Source: Rikenellaceae bacterium (GTDB lineage: Bacteria > Bacteroidota > Bacteroidia > Bacteroidales > Rikenellaceae). Taken from it: a stretch of DNA of 64,000 nucleotides. Below the pieces are notes generated by a model, which was given only the letters and a program-made list of their open reading frames with translations, had not been told where the DNA came from and did no database searches. The stretch is taken from contig JAJQEF010000002.1 of the NCBI GenBank assembly GCA_021201795.1, positions 42,976 to 106,975 on the forward strand, in the 5' to 3' direction. This document shows positions 55,060 to 63,630 of the stretch, piece after piece. A program made the position numbers and the translations under genes. How positions within the stretch are numbered: position 1 is the first letter of the stretch; every line of letters begins with the position of its first letter.

Positions 55060-55629
55060 GATCGGCAGGTTATGGGCAACCCGCCATTCCCGAAAAAAAA
55101 ATAATCAGAACATTCCAGTCAATGAAGTTTCCATAAAACTTTAGCCATTGTAGGCTGGATTGACTATGGATATCACAAGATTTCCGACACGAGGAGTTTG
55201 CCTCGGCTTAAGGGTAGCGGTAATTACCATCGGCAGCCCTTCGTGAGATATCTGACTACTTCTCTGTAAACTAATATATTTTTTATATCCAAATAGTTAA
55301 ATAAGCCACAAATGGGCTTCGTTAAAACTACTATCCAAAAAAGGAAAAAATAAGGCAAAACGAGTAAGAAAAAAATATCTTTTTCTGAATAAAAAATAGT
55401 GAGTTATCAAATTTTTGCTTTTTCATGCATTTTAATAAACTCCCTTAAAATAGCACTTTTTAAGAGGAGTATATTGAAACAGTCTCCGTATCAACAACTC
55501 GATTTTACAAAATTGACTTTTTTGGTCGAAAAGGATTTAATTCCATTATTTATTGGCTAAACCGGACGTTAATAATAAAAGCCGTCTTTACAGACGGCTT
55601 CATTTTATTTATGTGAAAAATCTACACCG
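55060..55629. other. 570-nt region without recognised gene; possible structured RNA or element remnant
   Basis: No long open frame. At 55074-55094 there is an imperfect hairpin of GGCAGGTT with AACCCGCC. From about 55178 to 55240 inverted repeats are packed: CGAGG-N6-CCTCG, then AAGGG and CCCTT enclosing the palindrome GGTAATTACC. ACTCCCTTAAAA (55439-55450) can pair with TTTTAAGAGGAGT (55458-55470), which contains an SD-like GAGGAG just before a 28-codon TTG-started frame (55474-55560). I do not recognise any of these. The region may be a degraded mobile element or an unannotated RNA. Confidence 0.4.
55571..55600 (-). terminator. Terminator of the tannase-like gene
   Basis: On the minus strand AAGCCGTCT / AGACGGCTT stem with a 4-nt loop, followed by TTATTATT, about 30 nt after the stop codon. 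Confidence 0.8.
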
Positions 55630-57039
55630 TTAATTGACAGCAACGATTTTCCTGATCCATTCGAACACTTCGTCGAGGTCGTAATCACCCATATGTCCGC
55701 GCCCCCATGAAAGATCGAAATCGACATTATAACCGATATTCTGTAGTTTCAGGGCAAGGTTTACCGGAACCTGGAATGCAGTATCCCTGTCGACAGCACC
55801 ATGACGTATATACCAGTTTTCTGCTGTTTTAGCTCCAGCTTCCCCGATGTAATTCATAGGATTCATCAGATATACTCTTTTTTTCATTTCCGGAGAAACA
55901 GTCAGAGAAAAGTCATCTTTAGCCAGCTTCAGGCCCATATCGGTAAAATTTGCAGGTTCTCCCTTACTATTTCCGAATAATTGATTTTCCGGGGTAGCAT
56001 CCTGTTCCAAAACTCCCAGTTTATCGAATGCAGGTGGAATTTTCAACGACCTGATAGTGGGAATATAAGCCAAGTAAGCATCCAGATCCACCACTATTTC
56101 ATTATCTTTAATTGTTACACCTGTCTGAGTATCTATCTGTTCACCTTTATCTAACGCTTTTTTTGCAGAATCTGCAATAAGGGTTTTAAGGTACTCCAGA
56201 TAATTATTTGTCGTGAGCGCAGTACCGTCCGGCAATTTAATGCCAAGGTTATTCTGGTATTCCGGATATCTCTGGTCCAACTCTTCTGCAACATCGAAAT
56301 GATACGGAGAGAGTCCGCGAGGCTGGATATTTGCCCAACTGTAGATCCATTCGTATGCCATGTCCGCATGTTCAAGATCGGTAATAGGGCAAAAAGAAAT
56401 TACAGCAAATACATCATCTCTCTCTTTGGCCGCACCGAGCTCACTCAAATACGGCTCGTAATCAGAACTGTTTCCCGAAGCTCCGAGTAATGCAGATAGA
56501 GCACCACCGGCACTTGTCCCGTCGGTAATTATCAGATCGGTATTTCCCGGTATGGTTTTCTTATTGTAACGAAGATAACGTATAGCAGCTTTAAGGTCAA
56601 CTATCGCCGCAGGAGCTCTCCCTGTGTAAAGGTTGTTACCTTCCGAATCCTTAATTTTTGAATCGGAACCGCGCGAACCGGGAATCACGACAATATACCC
56701 TTCCTGCAACGCCCTTCCGGTCGCATCTTTTGCTGACGGTCCAGAGGCCTTCGAAGCACGGTAACCGCCCACATTGGTCTTCAGGAAGATCGGTGTGTTC
56801 TTGTTGTTCTTAAACGCAGACTCCGGAACAAATATATTTAGGGTCTGGCAAACCGAATCTACCACATTACCGACATAATAAATATTCTCGTAAGCGCGAT
56901 ATTTTACAGAAGCTCCATCGTGTAATTCAAGAGTTTTATCCACAAATTTTTTTGCATCGAATTTAATATTTCCTGCTGCCAACAGTGTTCCGAACGACAT
57001 GAGAAAGCATAAAAACATCATTAAAATGATCTTCTTCAT
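55630..57039 (-). CDS. Secreted alpha/beta hydrolase, subtype B tannase-like
   Basis: 469 residues with a signal peptide (about residues 1-21, ending LLAA). The nucleophile elbow GTSAGGALSALLGASG and FLKTNVGGYRASKASGPS resemble tannase (gallate ester) enzymes of the Lactobacillus type. The C-terminal GRGHMGDYDLDE supplies the triad His. The likely role is cleavage of galloyl or other phenolic esters of plant origin outside the cytoplasm. Substrate specificity is inferred only from these motifs; a general carboxylesterase is the alternative. Transcribed alone. Confidence 0.82.
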   Translation of the reverse strand: MKKIILMMFLCFLMSFGTLLAAGNIKFDAKKFVDKTLELHDGASVKYRAYENIYYVGNVVDSVCQTLNIFVPESAFKNNKNTPIFLKTNVGGYRASKASGPSAKDATGRALQEGYIVVIPGSRGSDSKIKDSEGNNLYTGRAPAAIVDLKAAIRYLRYNKKTIPGNTDLIITDGTSAGGALSALLGASGNSSDYEPYLSELGAAKERDDVFAVISFCPITDLEHADMAYEWIYSWANIQPRGLSPYHFDVAEELDQRYPEYQNNLGIKLPDGTALTTNNYLEYLKTLIADSAKKALDKGEQIDTQTGVTIKDNEIVVDLDAYLAYIPTIRSLKIPPAFDKLGVLEQDATPENQLFGNSKGEPANFTDMGLKLAKDDFSLTVSPEMKKRVYLMNPMNYIGEAGAKTAENWYIRHGAVDRDTAFQVPVNLALKLQNIGYNVDFDLSWGRGHMGDYDLDEVFEWIRKIVAVN

Positions 57040-57159
57040 ATTTTTTATTTTATAGTATTTTAACCATTCAGCTACGCAATATAGTATTTTTTTTTATATA
57101 ATCGAACCGCACATATAGTACTATATAAGCAGCATTCATATTTTTTACGAAAATACAAC

Positions 57160-57187
57160 AAAAAAATGCGGGAATATTCCCGCATTA
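57160..57187 (-). terminator. Terminator of the DJ-1/PfpI gene
   Basis: Perfect 22-nt palindrome AATGCGGGAATATTCCCGCATT, followed on the minus strand by six T. It lies about 20 nt after the stop codon. Confidence 0.85.
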
Positions 57188-57206
57188 TCCACAATAAATA
57201 ATCTTA

Positions 57207-57734
57207 CTACTTCAAAACATCTACTACCTTATCTATCAGTTTATTTAATGAATTTTCATTTTTAGCAGTAAAGAAATTCCCGTCAACCACATAATCTTCA
57301 TCCGTAGCAACAGCGGTATTTACCGCTGATTTTACAAAAGGATGCAGTGCGAGTTTTTTGCCGGCAGCAATGCCTGCAAGATCGAATAACAGTCCACCAA
57401 CGCAGTGTCCTATAATAAACTTTTTTTTCTTTCCGAATACAGATATAACCTCCATTAGATCCCGGTTGTATTTTTTATCTGCATTCTCATTGAACATGGG
57501 CATCGCGTCTCCGCACGCAAAAACTAACGCCTCATATTCATCTTCTATGCCCTTGAGATCGGCAATCACTTTATCTGCCACCAGTTCGATACCGGAATTA
57601 GTTGTTATTTCTTTAGTATCGGCCACTGCAAATACAGTGAAAGGAACGTTGTTTTCATAAAATGATTCCAGATATTGGAATAACCCTGATCCGTTGACCG
57701 GATTTACCGCTAAAACCGCTGTTTTCTTTGCCAT
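57207..57734 (-). CDS. DJ-1/PfpI family protein
   Basis: 175 residues of the class I glutamine amidotransferase-like fold. The nucleophile-elbow Cys lies in FIIGHCVGGLLFDLAG and the usual N-terminal strand reads AVLAVNPVNGSG. The family includes stress-response deglycases, proteases and hydratases; the function here is not determined. It is divergent from an HxlR-type regulator gene, with repeated TTACTTT motifs in the shared upstream region, a common layout for redox- or aldehyde-responsive control. Single gene with a strong terminator. Confidence 0.85.
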   Translation of the reverse strand: MAKKTAVLAVNPVNGSGLFQYLESFYENNVPFTVFAVADTKEITTNSGIELVADKVIADLKGIEDEYEALVFACGDAMPMFNENADKKYNRDLMEVISVFGKKKKFIIGHCVGGLLFDLAGIAAGKKLALHPFVKSAVNTAVATDEDYVVDGNFFTAKNENSLNKLIDKVVDVLK

Positions 57735-57753
57735 GACAATAAATTTTTAAATT

Positions 57754-57787
57754 AATACTTTTGTTACTTTAAGTAACTTTATTACTT
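57754..57787. promoter_or_regulatory. Candidate HxlR operator repeats
   Basis: GTTACTT-T-AAGTAAC at 57763-57777 is a perfect 7-bp inverted repeat. Additional TACTTTT and TTACTTT half-sites flank it at about 10-nt spacing, giving a second overlapping dyad AGTAA-N5-TTACT (57772-57786). The cluster lies in the shared region between the DJ-1 and HxlR genes, 29 nt from the DJ-1 start. Confidence 0.55.
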
Positions 57788-57900
57788 TTATACAGCAAAG
57801 CTACTTCCGAAAAAACTCAAAAACAAGAACGCACTTGATAATAAGATGGTTACCTATATGCAACTATTATTAAAAATCAAAATGTTATAAATGAAAAAAA

Positions 57901-58257
57901 ATGAAAGAATTTTTAAGTAACGATACCTGTCCGATACGGAGCATTCTGGATCGTTTAGGAGACAAATGGTCCATACTCATATTTCTAACGTTAAGCACAA
58001 ACGGCACGATGCGCTTCAATGAGATCAACCGTTCGATCGGAGACATTTCACACCGCATGCTCACCGTTACACTTCGTACACTTGAAGAGGATGGTTTGAT
58101 ATCGAGAAAAATATATGCCGAAGTGCCTCCTCGGGTTGAATATAAGCTCACAGAACTTGGATGAAGCCTGCTGCCTCATATAGAAAATCTCGTAGAATGG
58201 GCGGTAACCAATACGAATAAAATCAATGATAACAGAACCCGCTTCAGCAGAACATAG
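57901..58257 (+). pseudogene. HxlR-family regulator with in-frame TGA
   Basis: 118 residues if read through. HxlR winged-helix regulators sense redox or electrophile stress, often through a Cys near the N-terminus, here DTCPIRSIL. The HTH core LGDKWSILIFLTLS...MRFNEINRSIGDISHRMLTVTLRTLEEDGLI is complete. TGA at 58162-58164 (codon 88) follows YKLTELG, where relatives usually have Arg or Lys before SLLP; CGA to TGA is the simplest change. The stop removes only the last helix (SLLPHIENLVEWA), the dimerisation helix, so a partly active protein cannot be excluded. Confidence 0.85.
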
Positions 58258-58266
58258 AGTTCCGTA

Positions 58267-59853
58267 TTATTTTACGATATGATCTTTTTTCCTGCGGCTA
58301 TAGGCGACATAATATAATATCCCCAGAAGAAACACATAACAAGCCAACCGTCCAGCCATATCGCCGTATTTGGCATAAAATGTAATCTTATCGTTTAAAT
58401 TGATACGTCCGGTCTGCGAGGTTCTTTCATCCCATCGTGTTCGGGAAATTATATCTCCGCGCTGATCGATGAATCCGGATATACCGGTGTTGGCACTTCT
58501 CGCTATCGAACGGCGGAATTCGATGGCCCTGAGACGCGCGAAAGCAAAATGCTGCCTGTGCCCAGCAGTGTTCCCCCACCAACTGTCATTAGTGATCACG
58601 AATAACGACTCCGCTCCGTTATCGATGAATTCTCCGCAATATTCTCCATAAATGGATTCATAGCAAATCGCTACGCCCACCTTTTTATTATCGTCTTTAA
58701 CGAATACGGTGCGCTCCATGTCGCGCCCCATAAGTCCCGTAAATCCACCCAGATCGAGTGAAAATTTCTCCAGGAATTTCAGTTGCTCATAGAAGGGCAT
58801 TGTCTCTGCTCCGATCACAAGTTTATTTTTATGGTAAACTCTTATTATATCGGTAGTATCGATAAAAAGCGCAGTATTGTACGCATCGTACCAGAAATCT
58901 ATATTAGGGTTTGTACGCGAAGTTATCGACCTGTTATTCTCGTCATATCTTCTGTAAGTCGTCGCACCCAGAACAAAGGAAGATGAAGGATAATTATCGA
59001 AAAGAAATCTTTTGAACCAGCCCAGCGTTATATTTTCCTCAAGCTTATTTTCCCATATTCCATGATCCACGGAAGTCTCGGGGGTAACGATAAAATCCAC
59101 GTTCTGAGGGGCATTTTGAGAAAGTTCGAGTATTATATTTATCTGTTCGCGCTGGGTCATCGTCATAAATTTTTCTTCCTCGAATATATTAGGCTGGACG
59201 ACCTCGACTACAATAGGCGCCTCCTTCTCTTCGTAATTGTAATATATCATTAAAGAGATTGTAACCGGTACGACAGCAACCAGAACGGGTAATATAAAGT
59301 GTAGGATATTCTTAGCATTTCTATATTTTTTTACCGCCTTAAAAATCAAAAGGTTCATAATAAGCACCCAAATACTTCCACCGAACAATCCGGTGTATTC
59401 GTACCACTGAACAGCCTTTACATCGTTTGCAAAACCATTACCCAGCAATATCCAGGGAAAAGAAATTTCTCCATGCAGATAGATATATTCCGCTGCGATC
59501 CACGCAGTGACGAATAAAGTATATGCTAATGCCCGGTGCGCTCTTTTCCATACATAATGATATATCATGAACGGAACTACCATAAGTATGGTGTTGATAA
59601 TTATGGCAGCTATCGCACCTATCCATACTGCATTTTTGATCCAGTAAACATTTACGATATTCCAGCACAGAAATGTTAGTGTGTACCACGTAAAAAATCT
59701 GTTTTTAATTCCTTTTTTCTTCGGACCGTTAAATTCCTCCTGAATTAAAAGCATGGGAACAAACGCTCCGAAAAGAAAATATCCGGGTCCTCCGAACCAC
59801 GGAACAGAGAATAACAGTATCGATATAATGGGGTATAAAACTCTCTTAGGCAT
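58267..59853 (-). CDS. lnt: Apolipoprotein N-acyltransferase
   Basis: Adds the third acyl chain to lipoproteins at the inner membrane. 528 residues: about six N-terminal membrane helices, then a periplasmic nitrilase-like domain with the Glu-Lys-Cys triad (FIVTPETSVDHG, YHKNKLVIGAE, VAICYESIYGEYC), and a C-terminal membrane helix. The GNTAGHRQHFAFARLRAIEFRRSIARSANTG segment is characteristic. It fits the many lipoproteins in this window. Convergent with hxlR, with a gap of only 9 nt. Confidence 0.95.
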   Translation of the reverse strand: MPKRVLYPIISILLFSVPWFGGPGYFLFGAFVPMLLIQEEFNGPKKKGIKNRFFTWYTLTFLCWNIVNVYWIKNAVWIGAIAAIIINTILMVVPFMIYHYVWKRAHRALAYTLFVTAWIAAEYIYLHGEISFPWILLGNGFANDVKAVQWYEYTGLFGGSIWVLIMNLLIFKAVKKYRNAKNILHFILPVLVAVVPVTISLMIYYNYEEKEAPIVVEVVQPNIFEEEKFMTMTQREQINIILELSQNAPQNVDFIVTPETSVDHGIWENKLEENITLGWFKRFLFDNYPSSSFVLGATTYRRYDENNRSITSRTNPNIDFWYDAYNTALFIDTTDIIRVYHKNKLVIGAETMPFYEQLKFLEKFSLDLGGFTGLMGRDMERTVFVKDDNKKVGVAICYESIYGEYCGEFIDNGAESLFVITNDSWWGNTAGHRQHFAFARLRAIEFRRSIARSANTGISGFIDQRGDIISRTRWDERTSQTGRINLNDKITFYAKYGDMAGRLACYVFLLGILYYVAYSRRKKDHIVK

Positions 59854-59947
59854 AACTAAAAAATATTATGTAAAGTTAACAGTTATATTTTATAAAACAG
59901 TTTTTGTACATTCGTAAAATATTTAAACACGATTACTGGATAAATAA

Positions 59948-60589
59948 ATGTGGTTCGAAATATTATGCACGGGAATTATCATAGGCTTCACAGCATCCAT
60001 ACCATTAGGTCCGGTAGGCGTCATTTGCATCCAGAAAACCCTGAGTAAGAGCCATAAATGCGGAATTGTCGCAGGGCTGGGAGCCGCATCGGCAGATTTA
60101 ATATTTGCCGTAATCGCCTCGTTCTTTCTGGGAGTCGTGGGCGCCTTCATAAACGATAATATATTCTACCTGAAATTAATCGGAGGAACGATCATTATTA
60201 TTGTGGGTCTTCGGATTTTTCTGCGGAATACGGTGGTGCAGATAAAAAAAATACGGTTGAACAAGGGGAGTTTGTGGGAAGACTTTATTTCCGTTTTCTT
60301 TTTAACGCTCTCCAATCCGGCATTTATCCTTATGTTTGTCGCGTTATTCGCCGCATTCGGGGTACCGACCGAAGAACTGCGCCACATAGAGGGTGGGATG
60401 CTTGTAATCGGAGTTTTCGGGGGAGCAGCCATATGGTGGACAGTATTAACGTTTTTTATCAGTTTTTTAAGAAAAAATTTCCGCCCGAGGCATCTTTTAT
60501 ATATTAACAAGGCTTCCGGTGCGTTAATAATAGGACTGGGGGTGGCAGCTATAGTGACATTATTTGTTAAAATACCTTTAATACCATAA
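59948..60589 (+). CDS. LysE-family amino-acid exporter
   Basis: 213 residues, six hydrophobic helices; the N-terminal IIGFTASIPLGPVGVICIQKTLSKSHKCGIVAGLG is the LysE/RhtB signature. It is expected to export amino acids or related small molecules from the cytoplasm; the substrate is unknown. It starts a three-gene unit with cmk (2-nt gap) and ispH (4-nt overlap after cmk). The metabolic link to those genes is unclear. Confidence 0.92.
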   Translation: MWFEILCTGIIIGFTASIPLGPVGVICIQKTLSKSHKCGIVAGLGAASADLIFAVIASFFLGVVGAFINDNIFYLKLIGGTIIIIVGLRIFLRNTVVQIKKIRLNKGSLWEDFISVFFLTLSNPAFILMFVALFAAFGVPTEELRHIEGGMLVIGVFGGAAIWWTVLTFFISFLRKNFRPRHLLYINKASGALIIGLGVAAIVTLFVKIPLIP

Positions 60590-60591
60590 AA

Positions 60592-61281
60592 ATGCGTAAA
60601 ATAATAATAGCCATAGACGGTTACTCATCATCGGGTAAAAGTTCGTTCGCAAAAAGTATAGCGAAAAAATACGGCTATATATTTATCGACACCGGAGCGA
60701 TGTACCGGGCAGTTACCTTTTATGCCATGCAGAACGGTCTGATCGATTCGACTGGCGCTGTGGACACGGCAGAACTAATAAAGAGCCTTCCGCAAATAAA
60801 AATAACTTTCAGATATAATCCTGATATAGAAGCGAGCAGCATCTACCTAAACGGACAAAAAATCGACGAACAAATAAGGGAAGTCACCGTTTCGGACAAT
60901 GTTTACATTATAAGCGGAATTCCGGAAGTACGCGAACATCTTGTGGCACTGCAGCGTGAAATGGGTAAAGAGAAAGGAGTGGTTGTGGACGGCAGGGACA
61001 TCGGAACAGTAGTCTTTCCGGATGCCGAATTGAAAATTTTTATGACCGCAGATCCGGAGATACGAGCTATGAGAAGATATATGGAGCTGTCCCAAGCCGG
61101 GAAAAAAGTTTCTCTGGAAGAAATTACTCAGAACATCCTTAAACGCGACAATGCAGACATTACGCGCACCGTAGGTCCGTTAAAAAAAGCAGAAGATGCT
61201 CTTTCCCTGGATAACAGCAATCTCAGCGTGGAGCAGCAGATGATGTGGGTATCGGAAAAGATAGACAAACTGATAAAATGA
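60592..61281 (+). CDS. cmk: Cytidylate kinase
   Basis: Phosphorylates CMP and dCMP with ATP in the pyrimidine salvage and recycling route. 229 residues, normal. The P-loop IDGYSSSGKSSFAK lies at the N-terminus, followed by FIDTGAMYRAVT, VVDGRDIGTVVFPDAELKIFMTAD (a family signature) and the lid region. The stop overlaps the ispH start by 4 nt. Confidence 0.97.
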   Translation: MRKIIIAIDGYSSSGKSSFAKSIAKKYGYIFIDTGAMYRAVTFYAMQNGLIDSTGAVDTAELIKSLPQIKITFRYNPDIEASSIYLNGQKIDEQIREVTVSDNVYIISGIPEVREHLVALQREMGKEKGVVVDGRDIGTVVFPDAELKIFMTADPEIRAMRRYMELSQAGKKVSLEEITQNILKRDNADITRTVGPLKKAEDALSLDNSNLSVEQQMMWVSEKIDKLIK

Positions 61282-62138
61282 TCGTCGAAATAGATGAAAA
61301 ATCCGGATTCTGCTTCGGTGTGGTAAATGCAATCACTCAGGCTGAAGACAGTCTTGAAAAAGGACTGAAAGTTTTCTGTCTCGGCGACATCGTGCATAAC
61401 CGGGTGGAAGTATCCCGGTTGGAACAATCAGGACTCGGCTTTATTAAATCACGCGATGTTTTTCCGGAAATCGCCGGAGAAACAGTTCTTATACGTGCAC
61501 ACGGCGAACCTCCGGCCACATATCGATTGGCTGAAAAATACGGAATAAAACTTATCGACGCAACCTGTCCCGTAGTTGCGGGGCTGCAGAAAAAAATAGT
61601 CTCTGCCCATAAACAAATGCAGGAAGTTAACGGGCAGGTGGTTATTCTGGGAAAAAAAGGGCACGCGGAGGTAGTAGGCCTTACCGGACAGGTAAACGAA
61701 GATGCACTGGTTACCGAAAATTTCGATGACCTCGAGGCCCTCGATTTTACTCGGCCCATATATCTCTTGTCTCAAACCACACAGAGTTTAGAACTCTTCA
61801 GCACAATAAAAGATGAAATAACCAACCGTTCGCAAAGCACAGTTATCGTTAAGGATACCATTTGCAGAAACGTCTCGGATCGAAATCCTCATCTAAAGGA
61901 GTTCACATCTAAATACGATGTCATAATATTCGTGAGCGGAAAAAAAAGTTCTAATGGACAGGCACTGTTCGAAACATGCCTCGAAGCGAATCCCCGGTCC
62001 TATAAAATCGAAGACGAGACCGAAATTCAAACTCCGTGGTTCGAAAGTTGCTCATCAGTAGGAATATGCGGCGCTACATCCACGCCTAAATGGCTTATGG
62101 AAAAAATTGCTTCCTATATTAAAGATTTGCACCGGTAA
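61278..62138 (+). CDS. ispH: 4-hydroxy-3-methylbut-2-enyl diphosphate reductase
   Basis: Last step of the methylerythritol phosphate route, making IPP and DMAPP with an iron-sulfur cluster. 286 residues. Cluster Cys are seen in GFCFGVVNAI, ATCPVV and DTICRNVSDRN. Conserved TTQS and substrate-binding segments (IRAHGEPP, GKKGHAEVVGLTGQ) are present. The start is the ATG overlapping the cmk stop; an upstream in-frame codon at 61245 lies within cmk and is rejected. The family often shares a transcript with cmk in Bacteroidota. Confidence 0.96.
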   Translation: MIVEIDEKSGFCFGVVNAITQAEDSLEKGLKVFCLGDIVHNRVEVSRLEQSGLGFIKSRDVFPEIAGETVLIRAHGEPPATYRLAEKYGIKLIDATCPVVAGLQKKIVSAHKQMQEVNGQVVILGKKGHAEVVGLTGQVNEDALVTENFDDLEALDFTRPIYLLSQTTQSLELFSTIKDEITNRSQSTVIVKDTICRNVSDRNPHLKEFTSKYDVIIFVSGKKSSNGQALFETCLEANPRSYKIEDETEIQTPWFESCSSVGICGATSTPKWLMEKIASYIKDLHR

Positions 62139-62193
62139 ATTAGTATTTTACATTTTATTTTATTAAATTTCGTACATGTAATTTGTTGATGTT

Positions 62194-62967
62194 ATGGGAA
62201 CATCATTGTTCGGTTCCGTAATTTTCGGACCGGTTAAAAGCCGTCGGCTCGGCATATCTTTAGGCGTAAACCTTCTGCCTGTCGACAATAAACTATGTTC
62301 TTTCAATTGTATTTATTGTGAATGCGGTTGGGCGAAGAGCGGAATGAAGCCTCGTTTCGCACCAAGAGAGGTGGTTAAAGAAGAGCTGTCTTCCAAGCTG
62401 GCCGAGATGCGTACGGAACATTTACTGCCTGACGTGATAACTTTCGCAGGCAATGGCGAGCCGACGATGCACCCTGACTTCTCAGCCATTATCGACGATA
62501 CCGTAGAGATACGGGACCGATTCGCTCCTTCCGCAAAAATCGCGGTTTTGAGCAATGCCACGATGATAGGCAATGAATCGGTAAGAGATGCGTTAAACAA
62601 AATAGACCGCAACATACTGAAACTGGATTCTGCCTTGGAAGAGACCGTAAAACTGATTGACGATCCGCTCGGAAACTATGATTTGAGGCGCACCGTAGAG
62701 AATATGAAAAAATTCCACGGCAGCCTTATAATCCAGACAATGTCCCTTAGAGGGGAGTACCAAGGACGGAAGATCGATAACACGACAGAGGAAGAAGTCG
62801 ACGCATGGCTGAAACTGGTGGAAGAAATAAAACCTCGACAGGTTATGATATACACTATCGACCGGGAAACTCCGGCGAAGAACCTGCACAAGGTAAGTAT
62901 CGAAGAACTTAACGCGATAGCGGAAAAAGTAAGAATGAGAGGAATAGACTGCAGCGTCTCGGGATAA
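62194..62967 (+). CDS. Radical SAM protein, COG0731-like
   Basis: 257 residues. The cluster motif CSFNCIYC (CxxxCxxC) follows GPVKSRRLGISLGVNLLPVDNKL, a start typical of the COG0731 group that is related to tRNA wybutosine-type radical SAM enzymes. FAGNGEPTMHPDF supplies the SAM-binding GEPT motif, and LKLDSALEETVKLID follows. No C-terminal partner domain is attached. The reaction is unknown in bacteria. No clear operon partner: ispH ends 55 nt upstream and a YtxH gene starts 86 nt downstream. Confidence 0.88.
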   Translation: MGTSLFGSVIFGPVKSRRLGISLGVNLLPVDNKLCSFNCIYCECGWAKSGMKPRFAPREVVKEELSSKLAEMRTEHLLPDVITFAGNGEPTMHPDFSAIIDDTVEIRDRFAPSAKIAVLSNATMIGNESVRDALNKIDRNILKLDSALEETVKLIDDPLGNYDLRRTVENMKKFHGSLIIQTMSLRGEYQGRKIDNTTEEEVDAWLKLVEEIKPRQVMIYTIDRETPAKNLHKVSIEELNAIAEKVRMRGIDCSVSG

Positions 62968-63025
62968 TATTCTATTGGTAGAATGGACTGATTATTGCAT
63001 GACGTTGCATAATTGAAAATAACCA

Positions 63026-63040
63026 AATTGTATAACAATT
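63026..63040. promoter_or_regulatory. Perfect inverted repeat upstream of ytxH
   Basis: AATTGT-ATA-ACAATT, a perfect 6-bp dyad 14 nt before the start codon of the YtxH gene. It may be an operator; no regulator is known. Confidence 0.3.
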
Positions 63041-63053
63041 AAAAGAAAAAGTT

Positions 63054-63254
63054 ATGAAAGGTCATTCATTCTTAGCATTCGTAAGCGGTGCTGCTCTCGG
63101 AACAGCTGTAGCACTACTTTTCGCTCCTGAAAAAGGACGCAAAACCCGCAGAAAACTCAAAGACATGTATCACAAAGAGCAGGAGATGCTCATGCAGTCG
63201 TTGAAAAAATGCAAACGCGAACTACCTGAGGAAATTCAGGACATAATCGAATAG
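63054..63254 (+). CDS. YtxH-domain small protein
   Basis: 66 residues: one glycine/alanine-rich membrane helix (FLAFVSGAALGTAVALLFAPEKG) and a basic amphipathic tail. GxxxG and the APxKG ending of the helix are YtxH marks. These proteins are linked to general stress and cell-envelope states, with unknown mechanism. It starts a trio with a holin-like membrane protein and a basic protein. Confidence 0.88.
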   Translation: MKGHSFLAFVSGAALGTAVALLFAPEKGRKTRRKLKDMYHKEQEMLMQSLKKCKRELPEEIQDIIE

Positions 63255-63261
63255 TATTCCC

Positions 63262-63630
63262 ATGGAAGAAAACAAAGGCAGTGTAATAAAACAGCTCATC
63301 ACCGATTTCTTCGAATTCATTAAATTGAAATCCGAGAGTCTGGCATTGGGCATAATCGAGAATTCATCGAAACTGGTAAGTACCATTTTCAGTGTCTTTG
63401 TTTTTGTTATCTTACTTATATTTGCCTCTGTTTTTCTTTCTGCCGCGTTAGTATGGTGGCTCACCCAGGTATTGGGATCATTCATCTACGCATCGCTACT
63501 ATTGGGATTCATATTCCTCGTTATCGCGCTTATCGTCTTCGTGCTGAGCAAGAGGCTTATAGCAAGCAGCGTAGTGAGGATGTTCAGCGACATGATAACT
63601 GATATATTGAATAATCTCAGACAAAAATGA
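63262..63630 (+). CDS. Phage-holin-family-like membrane protein (DUF1469 type)
   Basis: 122 residues with an amphipathic N-terminus, two long hydrophobic helices (about residues 45-70 and 76-98) and a charged C-terminus. It resembles the Holin-X/YqjE-like group that commonly follows YtxH proteins in bacteria; the name does not imply a phage origin. Function unknown. The stop overlaps the next start by 4 nt. Confidence 0.8.
   Translation: MEENKGSVIKQLITDFFEFIKLKSESLALGIIENSSKLVSTIFSVFVFVILLIFASVFLSAALVWWLTQVLGSFIYASLLLGFIFLVIALIVFVLSKRLIASSVVRMFSDMITDILNNLRQK

Noticed and set aside
16171..58257. Reassignment of TGA (or TAA) to an amino acid
   Set aside because: Several TGA sites would fit Gly or Arg, but TGA correctly ends many intact genes here (dusB-like overlaps, lolD, murA, cmk, GH35, the DUF4130 gene, the YjbR gene), often in ATGA junctions. 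TAA is the commonest true stop. No SECIS-like hairpin was seen either.
61245..61277. Upstream start of ispH inside cmk
   Set aside because: The ATG at 61278 gives the conserved IspH N-terminus and a standard ATGA overlap.
63262..63630. Prophage signal from the holin-like gene
   Set aside because: It sits with YtxH in a common chromosomal arrangement; no lysis, capsid, integrase or other phage genes are nearby.
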